Assembly: GCA_016841745.1 (NCBI GenBank)
Contig: JAENYO010000002.1
Span: forward strand, 372,001-436,000
Source: Acetomicrobium hydrogeniformans
Lineage (GTDB): Bacteria; Synergistota; Synergistia; Synergistales; JAFGMB01
Length of the DNA stretch: 64,000 bases
Direction of reading: 5' to 3'
In this document: positions 8,794 to 17,092 of the stretch, piece by piece
Position numbering within the stretch: the stretch's first letter is position 1
How the letters are laid out: the number at the start of each line of letters is the position of its first letter
Notes under the pieces: model-generated
What the model saw: only the letters and a program-made list of their open reading frames with translations
What the model was told of the DNA's origin: nothing
The model's database searches: none
Translations under genes and position numbers: made by a program

Positions 8794-9588
8794 TCAGTTT
8801 TTACGGTTCTTGAGAAAATGTCCTATAAGTTTTCCGGCGATACTGAGGGTTGTGGGGATTTCCGGAAATTCTTCCGGTGAAAACCACCCGGCATCCTCTA
8901 TTTCCTTTTCGTCGATACGGATTGCTCCGCTTTTCCATTTTGCAGTAAAGCCCAGCATAAGAGAGTGAGGGAAAGGCCAGGGTTGACTGCCAAAATATTC
9001 AATGTCATCAACTTCGATAGATACTTCCTCACGGATCTCGCGTTTGACTGTATCTTCAAGGCTTTCGCCTGGCTCAACAAATCCGGCCAGGACGCTGTAA
9101 CGGCCTTTTGGAAACCTGGGGCTTCTGCCAAGGAGGAGTTTGCCCTCCTTTTCAACTGCTACGATCACTGCTGGCGATATCGTAGGATACTCAACATGGT
9201 CGCAATGGGTACATATCCTGGATCTTTCAACTTCGGAATCTTTCATGGGTGATCCGCATCTTCCGCAGAAAAGGTTTTTTCGAGTCCAGTCCATGAAATG
9301 ATACGCCTTGCCCGATGAAGCAAAATTCTCTTCCCCAAGGACTTCAAGGACTTTTCTTCGCGGAGCAAACTTCATTCCTTCTGGAGGTTCTGTTTCTGCT
9401 GTAACTTCAGCCCACTTTATAACCTCTCCTTCAGGATATGCCGTTTCTCTGAACCTTATGGGTTCGATGCCAAGTATTTCCGGATTTTTCTCTTCGGGAA
9501 GATGGATCTGATCATCATCGTAGATCAGGATGTCATCTTCTCTGAATATATGCCAGATCAGGCATGTGTTCCGGGTTTTTGTTTCCAT
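8794..9588 (-). CDS. nudC: NAD(+)/NADH pyrophosphatase NudC
   Basis: 264 residues, the length of NudC, which cleaves NADH/NAD to NMN(H) and AMP and can remove NAD caps from RNA. Zinc ribbon with two Cys pairs (CGRCGSPM and CTHCDHVEYP, residues about 110-135); Nudix box GFVEPGESLEDTVKREIREEVSIEV split as G-x5-E-x7-REIREEV near 170-192 (written here only as the pattern); and the NudC-specific signature SQPWPFPHSLMLGF just after it, which separates NudC from other Nudix enzymes. Single gene with its own terminator. Confidence 0.95.
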   Translation of the reverse strand: METKTRNTCLIWHIFREDDILIYDDDQIHLPEEKNPEILGIEPIRFRETAYPEGEVIKWAEVTAETEPPEGMKFAPRRKVLEVLGEENFASSGKAYHFMDWTRKNLFCGRCGSPMKDSEVERSRICTHCDHVEYPTISPAVIVAVEKEGKLLLGRSPRFPKGRYSVLAGFVEPGESLEDTVKREIREEVSIEVDDIEYFGSQPWPFPHSLMLGFTAKWKSGAIRIDEKEIEDAGWFSPEEFPEIPTTLSIAGKLIGHFLKNRKN

Positions 9589-9664
9589 GGGATAGCCCTT
9601 CTTTCAGTGTCATTTTCAATTAAGCATTTTAGAGGTTCTTTCGCCCTTTGCCCAGTTTTTTAAA

Positions 9665-11110
9665 TTACTTCTGCAATTTACTCATGCTTTCCTGGGCTAT
9701 GGACATCAGATTCATGTAAGGATCCATAATGTCGTTATGATAGGGTGAATGGACGAAGTAATGGCCAAAAAGGTCATTTACAGTTTCTTTCCTGGAGATA
9801 ATGTCTATAAACCTTTCAACCAGAAAAAGAGGAGACTCGTGATCCAGAACTACCTGGAACCCGATTATCTGCCCTGGTCTGAAAGAATCTGAAATCCCTG
9901 TTGCAAGTACTATCTTCCAGGTTCCATGGTGGCCTTCCGGCATGGCTTCTTCCCTGGTCCTGTAGGGTATTGTGATACCCATAGTTTCTATTCCAGATCT
10001 CAGGGCAATTTCCTCAGACCATCCAACTCCTCCGAGATGAAGATCAAACACTGCTGTAAGCCCCCATACAGTGGCAGGAGGAAGGGTTGCCGGCATGCCG
10101 GCAATATTCATTACTGCGACCATGGCCTGTCTCATGGCAAGGGTTCCTATCAGTGGGAGAACAGGAAACCCGGTTGCTCCATCCAGGAGTTGGACCGCAT
10201 CTCCTACGGCGTAAATATCAGGGTGGGATGTTCTCATGGTTTCATCAACAATAATACCTTTTTCTGTCCCAAGACCGGATCCTTCTGCTATGGCTATATT
10301 GGGTTTAACCCCTGTCGCGAAAATTATGCCGTCAGTGTGGATCTTTTCTCCGTTATTCAGGGAAATTCCCTCTCTGAACACTTCCCTTACCTGAGTATCA
10401 GTAATAACTTTAATGTTCTTTGATTCAAGTCTTTCCAGCACAGTAGCGGTCATCTCGTTATCCAGGAAGGGTACTGCATGAGGAAGGGCCTCTATGAGGA
10501 TAACCTCAAGACCTCTATCATAAAGTGCTTCGGCCATTTCCAGGCCTATGGCTCCTGTACCGACGACCACGGCCTTCCTTTTATCTGAAGCGAATCTGTC
10601 AAGGGAAAAAGAGTCTTCCGCTCCCCGCATGACATATACATTTTCAGCAAGAGATGAACGAGGAATTATATCTTTGCCCACCATTACCCATGTAAGGCTT
10701 TTATCCAGAGGAGCTTCTTCTCTTGTAACTCCATTTACTGGAGGGATCCAGCTCATTGCTCCGGTGGCCAGAATGGCCTTTTTAAATGTTATTTCCACAT
10801 CTCCGGAAGATTGACGAATGGTTGCCGTTTTCTTTTCAAGTTCCAGGTCGATAACATTTCCCCGAACCACATCTTTTAATGTATCGGCCGGAAGTCTTTC
10901 CGGATTCTGCAGGTTCACCATCTCAGCCTCAGGGCCTGCAGGAACAAGCCTGCGTCCAACACTGTAGGGTAGACTGCATATTACTGTGGGGTCTTCGTTA
11001 ATTACCAATGTGATATCATCTATACCCATTTTCCTGGCCATCATGTATGAAACCCGACCACCAGGACCTCCTCCGATTATAAGAAGTGCGCAGCTGCTGT
11101 GGATCATCAA
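9665..11110 (-). CDS. FAD-dependent pyridine nucleotide-disulfide oxidoreductase (NADH oxidase/CoA-disulfide reductase-like)
   Basis: 481 residues. FAD-binding ADP motif LLIIGGGPGGRVSYM at the N-terminus, NAD-binding motif VVVGTGAIGLEMAEAL near residue 190, second FAD motif IYAVGDAVQL near 300 and a C-terminal dimerisation domain from about 345. A cysteine in VICSLPYSVG near residue 45 matches the single redox Cys of NADH oxidases, NADH peroxidases and CoA-disulfide reductases. Likely an oxygen or disulfide defence enzyme in an anaerobe; exact substrate unknown. A TTG (11110) directly precedes ATG 11107; GGGGG lies 7 bases before the TTG, so either may be used. The thiol-redox candidates at 12310 and 14274 lie close by. 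Confidence 0.85.
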   Translation of the reverse strand: MMIHSSCALLIIGGGPGGRVSYMMARKMGIDDITLVINEDPTVICSLPYSVGRRLVPAGPEAEMVNLQNPERLPADTLKDVVRGNVIDLELEKKTATIRQSSGDVEITFKKAILATGAMSWIPPVNGVTREEAPLDKSLTWVMVGKDIIPRSSLAENVYVMRGAEDSFSLDRFASDKRKAVVVGTGAIGLEMAEALYDRGLEVILIEALPHAVPFLDNEMTATVLERLESKNIKVITDTQVREVFREGISLNNGEKIHTDGIIFATGVKPNIAIAEGSGLGTEKGIIVDETMRTSHPDIYAVGDAVQLLDGATGFPVLPLIGTLAMRQAMVAVMNIAGMPATLPPATVWGLTAVFDLHLGGVGWSEEIALRSGIETMGITIPYRTREEAMPEGHHGTWKIVLATGISDSFRPGQIIGFQVVLDHESPLFLVERFIDIISRKETVNDLFGHYFVHSPYHNDIMDPYMNLMSIAQESMSKLQK

Positions 11111-11228
11111 TAAAATACCCCCTTGGATGAGAAATAAACGTCCATTAAGAATGTTCCTTGTAAAGTATACATCATTGAAAATGTCGGACGGAGCATATCT
11201 TTCTTTACTATGGCCTTATGTGATGTTG

Positions 11229-12179
11229 TCAGTACTCTGTCCCAATATCTATCAAGTTAACCATTTCTCCCTCGCCATCCAGGTAGACCTTCAGATTATG
11301 CCTTATTATCTCCAGAGCCTTTTCCAGGTACCTGACAGATTCTCCACAGATATGAGGAGTAATGAAGACATTCTCCATTTCCCATAGGGGGCTATCGTAA
11401 GGAAGGGGTTCCGTGTAGAAGACATCTGAAAAAAATGCCCTGAGTCTGCCAGTTCTGAGAGCCTCAACAAGATCATCCTCATTGACTGTCTTTCCCCTTC
11501 CCATATTAATAAAACAGCATGTTTTCCTCATAAGATCAAAGCACTTGCGATCAACGATCTTCTCTGTTTCTGGAGTGTGGGTTAGAAGATTTATCACATA
11601 TTGACTCTGACGGAAAATCTCTTCCATCTCCAAAGAAACATAGATCCTGTCAACATATTCTACTTTCTCTGCTGTCTGTTTTGTTCCTATTACCCTCATG
11701 CCCATAAGTTTGGCCTTTTTAGCAATTTCCCTGCCTATCGCTCCAAGGCCGAGGATGCCCACAGTAGCACCTTCTATCTGGTCCTGTGCAGGAGAACGAT
11801 CCCACTTCTTCTGCTGTTTGTTTCTTATTATTGCAGGGAAGTTTCTTGCCATCATTATCATTGCCGCAATTGCATATTCAGCCATATGTACCCGGTGAAT
11901 TCCCTTTCCGCTTGTAAGTATGATCCCCATATCCTTCATTTTTTCCAAGGGAAGGTCGTCGATCCCGGCTCTTATGGACTGAACCCATTTGAGGCGAGGG
12001 GCCACGTCGATCATTTTTTCTGTAAGTTTTATGGTTATGAATATTTCCGCATCCTTTATTTTTCCCTCTATATTCTCCAGGTCACTGCAAAACTCGAAAT
12101 GTATACCAGGAAACTCCTCGACCAGAGGCATGGCATCATTTTCAGTGTAATAGGCTGTATAAAATAAAACTTTCGTCAA
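11229..12179 (-). CDS. D-isomer-specific 2-hydroxyacid dehydrogenase
   Basis: 316 residues, normal for the family, which reduces 2-oxo acids to D-2-hydroxy acids with NAD(P)H. Rossmann motif TVGILGLGAIGREIAKKAK near residue 135-150, substrate-binding/catalytic Arg region FINMGRGKTVNEDDLVEAL near 225, catalytic Glu in DVFYTEPLPYDSPLW near 255 and catalytic His in VFITPHICGE near 275. I place the start at TTG 12179 because AAGGAG lies 8 bases upstream; a longer open frame to 12254 has no ribosome site. Substrate not predictable. Divergent from the UGA-containing thioredoxin-like gene. Confidence 0.88.
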   Translation of the reverse strand: MTKVLFYTAYYTENDAMPLVEEFPGIHFEFCSDLENIEGKIKDAEIFITIKLTEKMIDVAPRLKWVQSIRAGIDDLPLEKMKDMGIILTSGKGIHRVHMAEYAIAAMIMMARNFPAIIRNKQQKKWDRSPAQDQIEGATVGILGLGAIGREIAKKAKLMGMRVIGTKQTAEKVEYVDRIYVSLEMEEIFRQSQYVINLLTHTPETEKIVDRKCFDLMRKTCCFINMGRGKTVNEDDLVEALRTGRLRAFFSDVFYTEPLPYDSPLWEMENVFITPHICGESVRYLEKALEIIRHNLKVYLDGEGEMVNLIDIGTEY

Positions 12180-12309
12180 ATTGCTCACTCCTTCATCGTG
12201 ATATCTTTCAAACTGGTTCTCAATACATACTAAGGGTATAATTAATAATATCATTATCAGCCTGAAGACGAAACGTTTAATGAAGGATTCGAAGAAAGGA
12301 GATACAAGT

Positions 12310-12642
12310 GTGAGTGCTCATAAAATAAAGGTTTATATGGAGAAGGCAAGATCCGCTTCCAGCTGAGCTTCCATGCCTTATAGCAAAGAGGATAGAAGTA
12401 CCTCTCCTATGGAAGTGAACCGTGGGTTCGCGGCTGATCTGATGGGTAAGATACGGGAAAAATACGAGGATCGGATAAGGATAGACATATATGATCCCAG
12501 ATGTCCTTTATGGATCTTTGATCTCATAAGGTTCAATGTAAGAGCCACCGAAGTTGTCTGGGTGATGGATGGTAAATTTCTGGCCAGGGGGATTCCCTCC
12601 TGGAACGAACTGGATAACAGGATCGAAGAGTTGACAAAATAG
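12310..12642 (+). CDS. thioredoxin-like small selenoprotein (in-frame UGA at codon 19)
   Basis: Read through one in-frame TGA (12364-12366), the frame from GTG 12310 to 12642 gives 110 residues. AAGGAG lies 8 bases before the GTG, and the next in-frame ATG (12373) has no ribosome site, so translation should begin upstream of the TGA. The predicted order strand (HKIKVYMEKA), loop with Sec19 (SASS-U-ASMPYS), helix (VNRGFAADLMGKIREKY), strand (RIRIDIYDP), helix, strand (EVVWVMDGKFLARGIP) and helix (SWNELDNRIEEL) is that of a thioredoxin fold, with Sec at the active-site loop after the first strand. A bulged hairpin follows the TGA (separate entry). I recall thioredoxin-like selenoproteins such as SaoT of organometal-related systems as a family to compare; identity is not proven. 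The ArsB/NhaD-type transporter follows 207 bases downstream. Confidence 0.7.
12367..12416 (+). promoter_or_regulatory. SECIS-like hairpin after UGA of thioredoxin-like gene
   Basis: Outer stem 12368-12374 with 12409-12415 (7 bp perfect), inner stem 12387-12391 with 12401-12405, a bulged A at 12392, then T393-A400 and A394-T399, closing a GAAG loop at 12395-12398. A bulge below a small loop beginning with G, 29-32 bases after the UGA, fits known bacterial SECIS rules. Confidence 0.55.
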
Positions 12643-12849
12643 AAACAGGAGGCTGGACAAAGGAGTTTTATGCTCTGAATGCGATTAGGGAGGAGTAATC
12701 GACAGAGGAAGAGATTTATATTGCCAAAATGTAAGAATCTTATTGTAAAGGTTGAAATTTTCCAAATAAGTAGTACTATGTGATGCCTCGGTTTGCATAA
12801 GCCGATTATTGTATATTGTATATTAAATTTGTAAGGAGATGGCTCCGCC
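12643..12849 (+). other. gap between thioredoxin-like gene and transporter
   Basis: AT-rich 207 bases. A possible promoter (TTGCAT near 12794, TATATT or TTGTAT about 17-20 bases later) precedes the transporter start, whose GGAGATGG ribosome site is at 12836-12843. No terminator-like hairpin is seen, so read-through from the selenoprotein gene is possible. Confidence 0.4.
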
Positions 12850-14121
12850 ATGAACAGTTCACAATGGATAGGACTCCTGATATTTCTGGGAACATATATC
12901 CTGATAGTAAGCGAGAGGGTTCACAGACTTAAAGCCGCTCTTCTCGGAATATCTGCAGTCCTTCTGATCCAGCTTGTTGAACAGACAGATGCCTTCTCCT
13001 ACATAGACTTCAATACGATCGGTCTACTCATAGGCATGATGATACTGGTGGGGATCATCCGGAAAACGGGAATGATACAGTACATAGCAATAAAGGCAGT
13101 CAAGGTGAGTGCGGGTAATCCCTGGCTGCTTATGGTTATGCTGTCAGGACTTACTGCAATTATTTCTGCCCTGATTGATAATGTAACAACGGTTCTTCTT
13201 ATAGGTCCCATAGCTCTTGCAGTTGCTGAAGTTCTGAAAGTGGATCCCGTACCATTTATCTTTGCCGAGATATTCTCTTCCAACATTGGAGGGACTGCTA
13301 CTCTCATAGGAGATCCGCCAAATCTTCTCATAGGCTCTGCCGCCGGCCTTTCCTTCAATGACTTTGTGCTTAACCTTGGACCTGCTGTTCTTTTATCCCT
13401 TGCAGTAATGTACGGAATCCTCTATTTATGGTATGGAAAAGAACTTCGTCCTTCTGATCTTACAATCCACATAGCCGAAAATTTCAAAGAACCGAAGGGT
13501 CCGCAAAATATAGGGCTTACTAAAAGGGTTTTACTTGTAATGCTCCTTGTCCTTACTGGTTTTATGTTCCATGGAAGACTTGGTATCGAAGCAGCGACCA
13601 TTGCCCTTGCCGGAGCTACCCTTGGCCTTCTGGTATGTCCTGTGGATGTAGAGGAAATTTTAAAGGATGTGGACTGGGTAACAATTCTATTCTTTTCATC
13701 CCTCTTTATGCTTGTAGGGACCATAGAGCATCTTGGCCTTATCAGACTCCTGGCTGATCTTATGGTTACTGTAGTGGGCAGTCATCTGAAGATCCTGTCT
13801 GTCCTGCTGATATGGAGTTCCGGTATCATCTCTGCAATAGTGGATAATGTTCCATATACGGCAGCAATGATACCCCTCGTAAGGGATATAACTTCCCTTT
13901 CTGGTTTCCAGTCAGACTTTCTCTGGTGGTCTCTTGCTCTGGGTGCGTGTCTCGGAGGGAATGGAACGCTTGTCGGTGCGTCGGCAAATCTGGTAATGGC
14001 AGGTATCGCAGAAAAGGATGGCATAAAAATTGATTTCAAGGCCTTTCTTGGCCGAGGTTGTGTAATGCTCTTCTTCACCCTTCTGGTTTCAACCCTTTAT
14101 GTCTTTTTCCGTTACCTCTGA
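12850..14121 (+). CDS. ArsB/NhaD superfamily (SLC13-like) ion/anion transporter
   Basis: 423 residues, about 11-12 membrane helices. Family hallmarks: the repeated inverted halves each with a helix hairpin and an NVTT/NVPYTAAMIPL motif (SALIDNVTTVLLIGP near residue 105 and SAIVDNVPYTAAMIP near 335) and the GGTATLIGDPPNLLIG and GGNGTLVGASANLV segments near 150 and 375. These are typical of the ArsB/NhaD/YbiR group, which exports arsenite or exchanges Na+/H+; the actual ion is unknown. No ArsA, ArsC or ArsR is near. Its position between two candidate selenoproteins suggests a redox-linked export task; this is inference from context. Confidence 0.85.
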   Translation: MNSSQWIGLLIFLGTYILIVSERVHRLKAALLGISAVLLIQLVEQTDAFSYIDFNTIGLLIGMMILVGIIRKTGMIQYIAIKAVKVSAGNPWLLMVMLSGLTAIISALIDNVTTVLLIGPIALAVAEVLKVDPVPFIFAEIFSSNIGGTATLIGDPPNLLIGSAAGLSFNDFVLNLGPAVLLSLAVMYGILYLWYGKELRPSDLTIHIAENFKEPKGPQNIGLTKRVLLVMLLVLTGFMFHGRLGIEAATIALAGATLGLLVCPVDVEEILKDVDWVTILFFSSLFMLVGTIEHLGLIRLLADLMVTVVGSHLKILSVLLIWSSGIISAIVDNVPYTAAMIPLVRDITSLSGFQSDFLWWSLALGACLGGNGTLVGASANLVMAGIAEKDGIKIDFKAFLGRGCVMLFFTLLVSTLYVFFRYL

Positions 14122-14273
14122 TCTTACCCTTTAGCAATATTTGAAAGCTTACTCTCTTTGTTTCTGAAGATCGTTGATCAATTTTTTGAAAACGACATTC
14201 TGATTCTTTCCGAAAAAACGATAGTGATGTACAATTCTAGTGAGTTAAAGTATTGCGAAAAGGAGGAGTGTTG

Positions 14274-14963
14274 ATGAGTTTGCAGGATAAACTTGATGTA
14301 ATAGCGGCAGAATCAAAAAAGAGATTCCCTGAGAATGCACTGAGGGTGCTTGGTGAATTTCGAAAAGAGCTTGGTGATAGTGGGCTTAAGGAGAGAATTC
14401 CTGGAGAAAACAGACTTCTCCCCCCCTTTGAACTGGAAGATGAGGAAGGCAGATCCGTTTCCTCTGAAGATTTTCTTGCCAAGGGCCCGATGGTCCTGAC
14501 ATTTTACAGAGGGAGATGGTGACCCTATTGCCGCCTGCAGTTGCAGGCTTACGAAGAGATATATCTCAGCATAAAGGAGCTTGGTGCAAGCCTCGTAGCT
14601 GTTTCTCCCATGCTTTCTGGTTTTATCAGTGACTTCAGGGAGGAACTTGGTCTTACATTTCCCATACTCTGTGACAGGTCGAACGGGTATTCCTCAAAGC
14701 TGGATCTGACCTATATCATTTCTAACAATGTTCGGGAGGTTTATAAACAATCGGGTATAGATCTTCCATTCTATAATGGTAATGAAAGCTGGGATCTACC
14801 TGTTACTGCGACTTTTATCGTTGATATTGAGGGTATTATCAGGTTTGCATGGAAGGAAACGGATCATACAAAAAGGCCTGAACCGCAGGATATTGTCGAC
14901 TTTCTTAAAGAAATGAAAACCAATGGGTTCTTCCCAGGCCAGACACATTTGCACAAACCCTGA
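14274..14963 (+). CDS. peroxiredoxin-like selenoprotein (AhpC/TSA family, UGA at codon 83)
   Basis: One in-frame TGA (14520-14522) interrupts an otherwise continuous frame of 229 residues. The surrounding peptide FYRGRW-U-PYCRLQLQAY aligns exactly with the FYRGxWCPYC active site of Prx-like AhpC/TSA proteins, so the UGA stands where the peroxidatic Cys is expected, giving a UxxC motif. Downstream sequence keeps family features (SPMLSGFISDFREELGLTFPILCDRSN, and the strand VTATFIVDIEGIIRFAW, quoted as segments). Predicted to reduce peroxides or other electrophiles in the cytosol using the Sec. ATG 14274 chosen over an earlier TTG because AAAGGAGGAG is 5-8 bases upstream. A SECIS-like hairpin follows the UGA. 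The alternative, two broken halves, is unlikely because no frameshift or decay is visible. Confidence 0.88.
14533..14548 (+). promoter_or_regulatory. SECIS-like hairpin after UGA of peroxiredoxin gene
   Basis: Perfect 6-bp stem GCCTGC/GCAGGC around loop AGTT (14539-14542). The loop starts 17 bases after the UGA and has G at its second position, as in bacterial SECIS elements. Confidence 0.65.
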
Positions 14964-15124
14964 TGATATTGACCCGTTTGATCAAATATCATGTTTAGTT
15001 GTTAATGTAACTGATTTAGCGGTCTTTTCTTCGTACTGGTCTCCAAAGAACCTGCCCTATAAAGCGAGAGATGTGCAATATAAAGAAATTCATAGATAAA
15101 GGTTGAATGTGATGGATCTTTCAA

Positions 15125-15415
15125 TTAGCTGTAAGTCCTGCATTCAGCCATGGTCTCCGTCTTCCTGTTACGGAAAAAGAGGAAGATGTCGATGGATATC
15201 ATCAGGATGTTTACGAGATATAATGCAGTCAGATAGCTGAAACCCGGATAATCAAGGATCACATGGATCATACCTGCAACATAACCTGTAAGTACTATTA
15301 AGAGAAAAAGGAAACTTTTCCCTTTTGTGCTTTTAGATACATATGATTTATAGACCGAAACCGGCCAGGCAAGGCCAAAACATGCTATCATCGCAGCTTA
15401 GAGTATTTGTCCCAT
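15125..15415 (-). pseudogene. PQ-loop/SemiSWEET-like small membrane protein with nonsense codon near start
   Basis: From ATG 15415, preceded by the good site AGGAAGGTGA, the frame reads five codons (MGQIL) and then TAA (15398-15400), followed by AAMIACFGLAWPVSVYKSY and the rest of a three-helix protein of about 96 residues with a basic C-terminus. Homologous small PQ-loop proteins begin with an uninterrupted hydrophobic helix of this kind, often with Gln at the stop position, so CAA to TAA is the simplest explanation. The remainder (15125-15391) stays fully open, implying a very recent mutation, a sequencing error or re-initiation at ATG 15391, which has no ribosome site. Sugar or small-molecule transport is suggested by family only. 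Confidence 0.6.
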
Positions 15416-15736
15416 ATTGATCACCTTCCTGTGTTGAAACTGAAACATATTATCCTGTTTTAAGATAATCCTGTCTTTTAAGGCGATATTATACGCTTTT
15501 TACAGTAAAAACAAAATATTACTTTTCTTGCAATAAAAATAACTACAATATTATGTAAATTCTATAAGAACTGAGATATTTCCCAGCAAATAATGTCATT
15601 TTAATGGTTTAAATCCTTGTTTAAAGATGTATTTTATTCCCCTGGCTTTAATGATATAATAAAATGTCTGTTTAATTATCTAAATTAAAGCCGTAAAGCA
15701 ACCTAAGAAGATCGCTTCCTGGAAGGAAGTGGTTAT
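15416..15736. other. AT-rich intergenic region before the GGDEF gene
   Basis: Holds the ribosome site of the PQ-loop gene at its left edge and, at 15652-15657, a TATAAT that could be the -10 of the GGDEF gene, though no good -35 is at 17 bases. GGAAGGAAGTGG at 15721-15732 is the ribosome site. No other recognisable element. Confidence 0.4.
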
Positions 15737-17065
15737 ATGTTGTTGTTCAGAAAAAATGAAATCAATACGGGTAGACTGGTAGGGATACTTTTATTGGTGG
15801 TTTTGGGTATTCCCATTGTTTCGTGGCAGAACTTCCTTTTAGCACATGTACTGGCTGAGGGATGGTCTATAATAATTGCCATCCTTATATACGTTCTTTC
15901 CACACAAACCTATCGTTTCTCCAGAAGAGATTATCTACTGTTCATAGGGAAAGCTTTTCTTGCAGTTGCAATAATTGATTTTTTCCACACCCTTGCCTAT
16001 AAGGGGATGGGTGTTTTTCCTGATCTTGGTCCGGATCTCTCCACACAGCTGTGGGTGGCAGCCCGCTATCTTCAGGCTATTTCCTTTCTGCTTGCACCCT
16101 TTGTTGCAAAACTTAAACTGTCTTCCAGCTTGTTACTTTCCATTTACCTTACTATCACCGGAGCTGTCCTTTTATCTGTTTTTGGTCTGGAGATTTTCCC
16201 AACCTGTTTTATCGAGGGTGAGGGGTTAACCCCATTCAAGATAATCAGTGAGTATGTTATATGTCTGATCCTGCTTTTGGCAATAATCTACCTGCTCATT
16301 CATAAAGATGCTGTGAGCGACCTTATGAGAAAGGTCCTTATCCTTTCCATGATTCTAACCATATTTTCGGAATTCTTGTTTACACTCTACTATGATGTTT
16401 ATGGGGTAACGAACATGGCAGGTCATGTCCTGAAAGTTGCAGCCTTTTACATTATATATGAAGGTGTTGTTGCAAGGGGGCTTAACAAACCTTACGAAGA
16501 AATATTTCAGGAGCTGAAAAGATCTTCCATACTTGATACCCTGACAGATCTTTACAACAGAACCGGATATATGGAATTATCCCGCAAGCTTTGGGAATAT
16601 GCATCCAGGGAGGGTGGATCTTTAAGCCTCATGATGATAGACCTTGATAATTTCAAGCAGGTCAATGACAGTATGGGACACAGAGAAGGGGATAAAGTTC
16701 TCAAAAGAGTGGGTGGAATAATTGCCCGCAATACCAGGGCCACTGATATTGTTTCAAGAATAGGAGGAGATGAATTCCTGGTTGTAGCCAAGGGAGGCCC
16801 TTCCAATCTCAGACTTGTTCAGGGAAGGATACAGGCTGATTTTTCCCATTATATTGACGTGGAGGAACTTCCGTCCTTCATAGGTGTAAGTTTCGGCATA
16901 AGCACTCTGAAGCCTTCAGGAGGCTTTATCAGGGACATCGAAGTTCTTTTTCATGATGCGGACCAGGCCATGTATCTCAACAAGGTCCTTAAGAGAAGTA
17001 GGCCCTTTGCCTCTATTGCAGAGAGAGAACGGGATATAACCAAGTTCAACGAAGAGGAGGAATGA
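15737..17065 (+). CDS. MASE3-GGDEF diguanylate cyclase
   Basis: 442 residues. The N-terminal part (about 10-250) has seven or eight hydrophobic helices and motifs typical of the MASE3 membrane sensor (DFFHTLAYKGMGVFPD, QLWVAARYLQAISFLLAPF). The C-terminal GGDEF domain (about 270-425) has DTLTDLYNRTGYME, LMMIDLDNFKQVNDSMGHREGD and an intact RIGGDEFLVV active site, so it should make cyclic di-GMP at the inner face of the membrane in response to an unknown signal. No RxxD inhibitory site is obvious just before GGDEF (TRATD precedes it). An HD-GYP protein, the counter-enzyme, is at 48633-49346. Confidence 0.92.
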   Translation: MLLFRKNEINTGRLVGILLLVVLGIPIVSWQNFLLAHVLAEGWSIIIAILIYVLSTQTYRFSRRDYLLFIGKAFLAVAIIDFFHTLAYKGMGVFPDLGPDLSTQLWVAARYLQAISFLLAPFVAKLKLSSSLLLSIYLTITGAVLLSVFGLEIFPTCFIEGEGLTPFKIISEYVICLILLLAIIYLLIHKDAVSDLMRKVLILSMILTIFSEFLFTLYYDVYGVTNMAGHVLKVAAFYIIYEGVVARGLNKPYEEIFQELKRSSILDTLTDLYNRTGYMELSRKLWEYASREGGSLSLMMIDLDNFKQVNDSMGHREGDKVLKRVGGIIARNTRATDIVSRIGGDEFLVVAKGGPSNLRLVQGRIQADFSHYIDVEELPSFIGVSFGISTLKPSGGFIRDIEVLFHDADQAMYLNKVLKRSRPFASIAERERDITKFNEEEE

Positions 17066-17092
17066 TCATGGTATCCTTCCCCCTCTTTCCTT

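Noticed and set aside
14253-14522. Treating the peroxiredoxin as two separate or broken genes split by TGA
   Set aside because: The reading frame is collinear on both sides, the UGA replaces the catalytic Cys exactly, and a SECIS-like stem follows.
15680-15735. Possible cyclic di-GMP riboswitch before the GGDEF gene (GTAAAGCAACCTAAG resembles part of the aptamer)
   Set aside because: The paired half (GGGCAAACC-type) and the P3 receptor motif are missing, and spacing to the start is too short.
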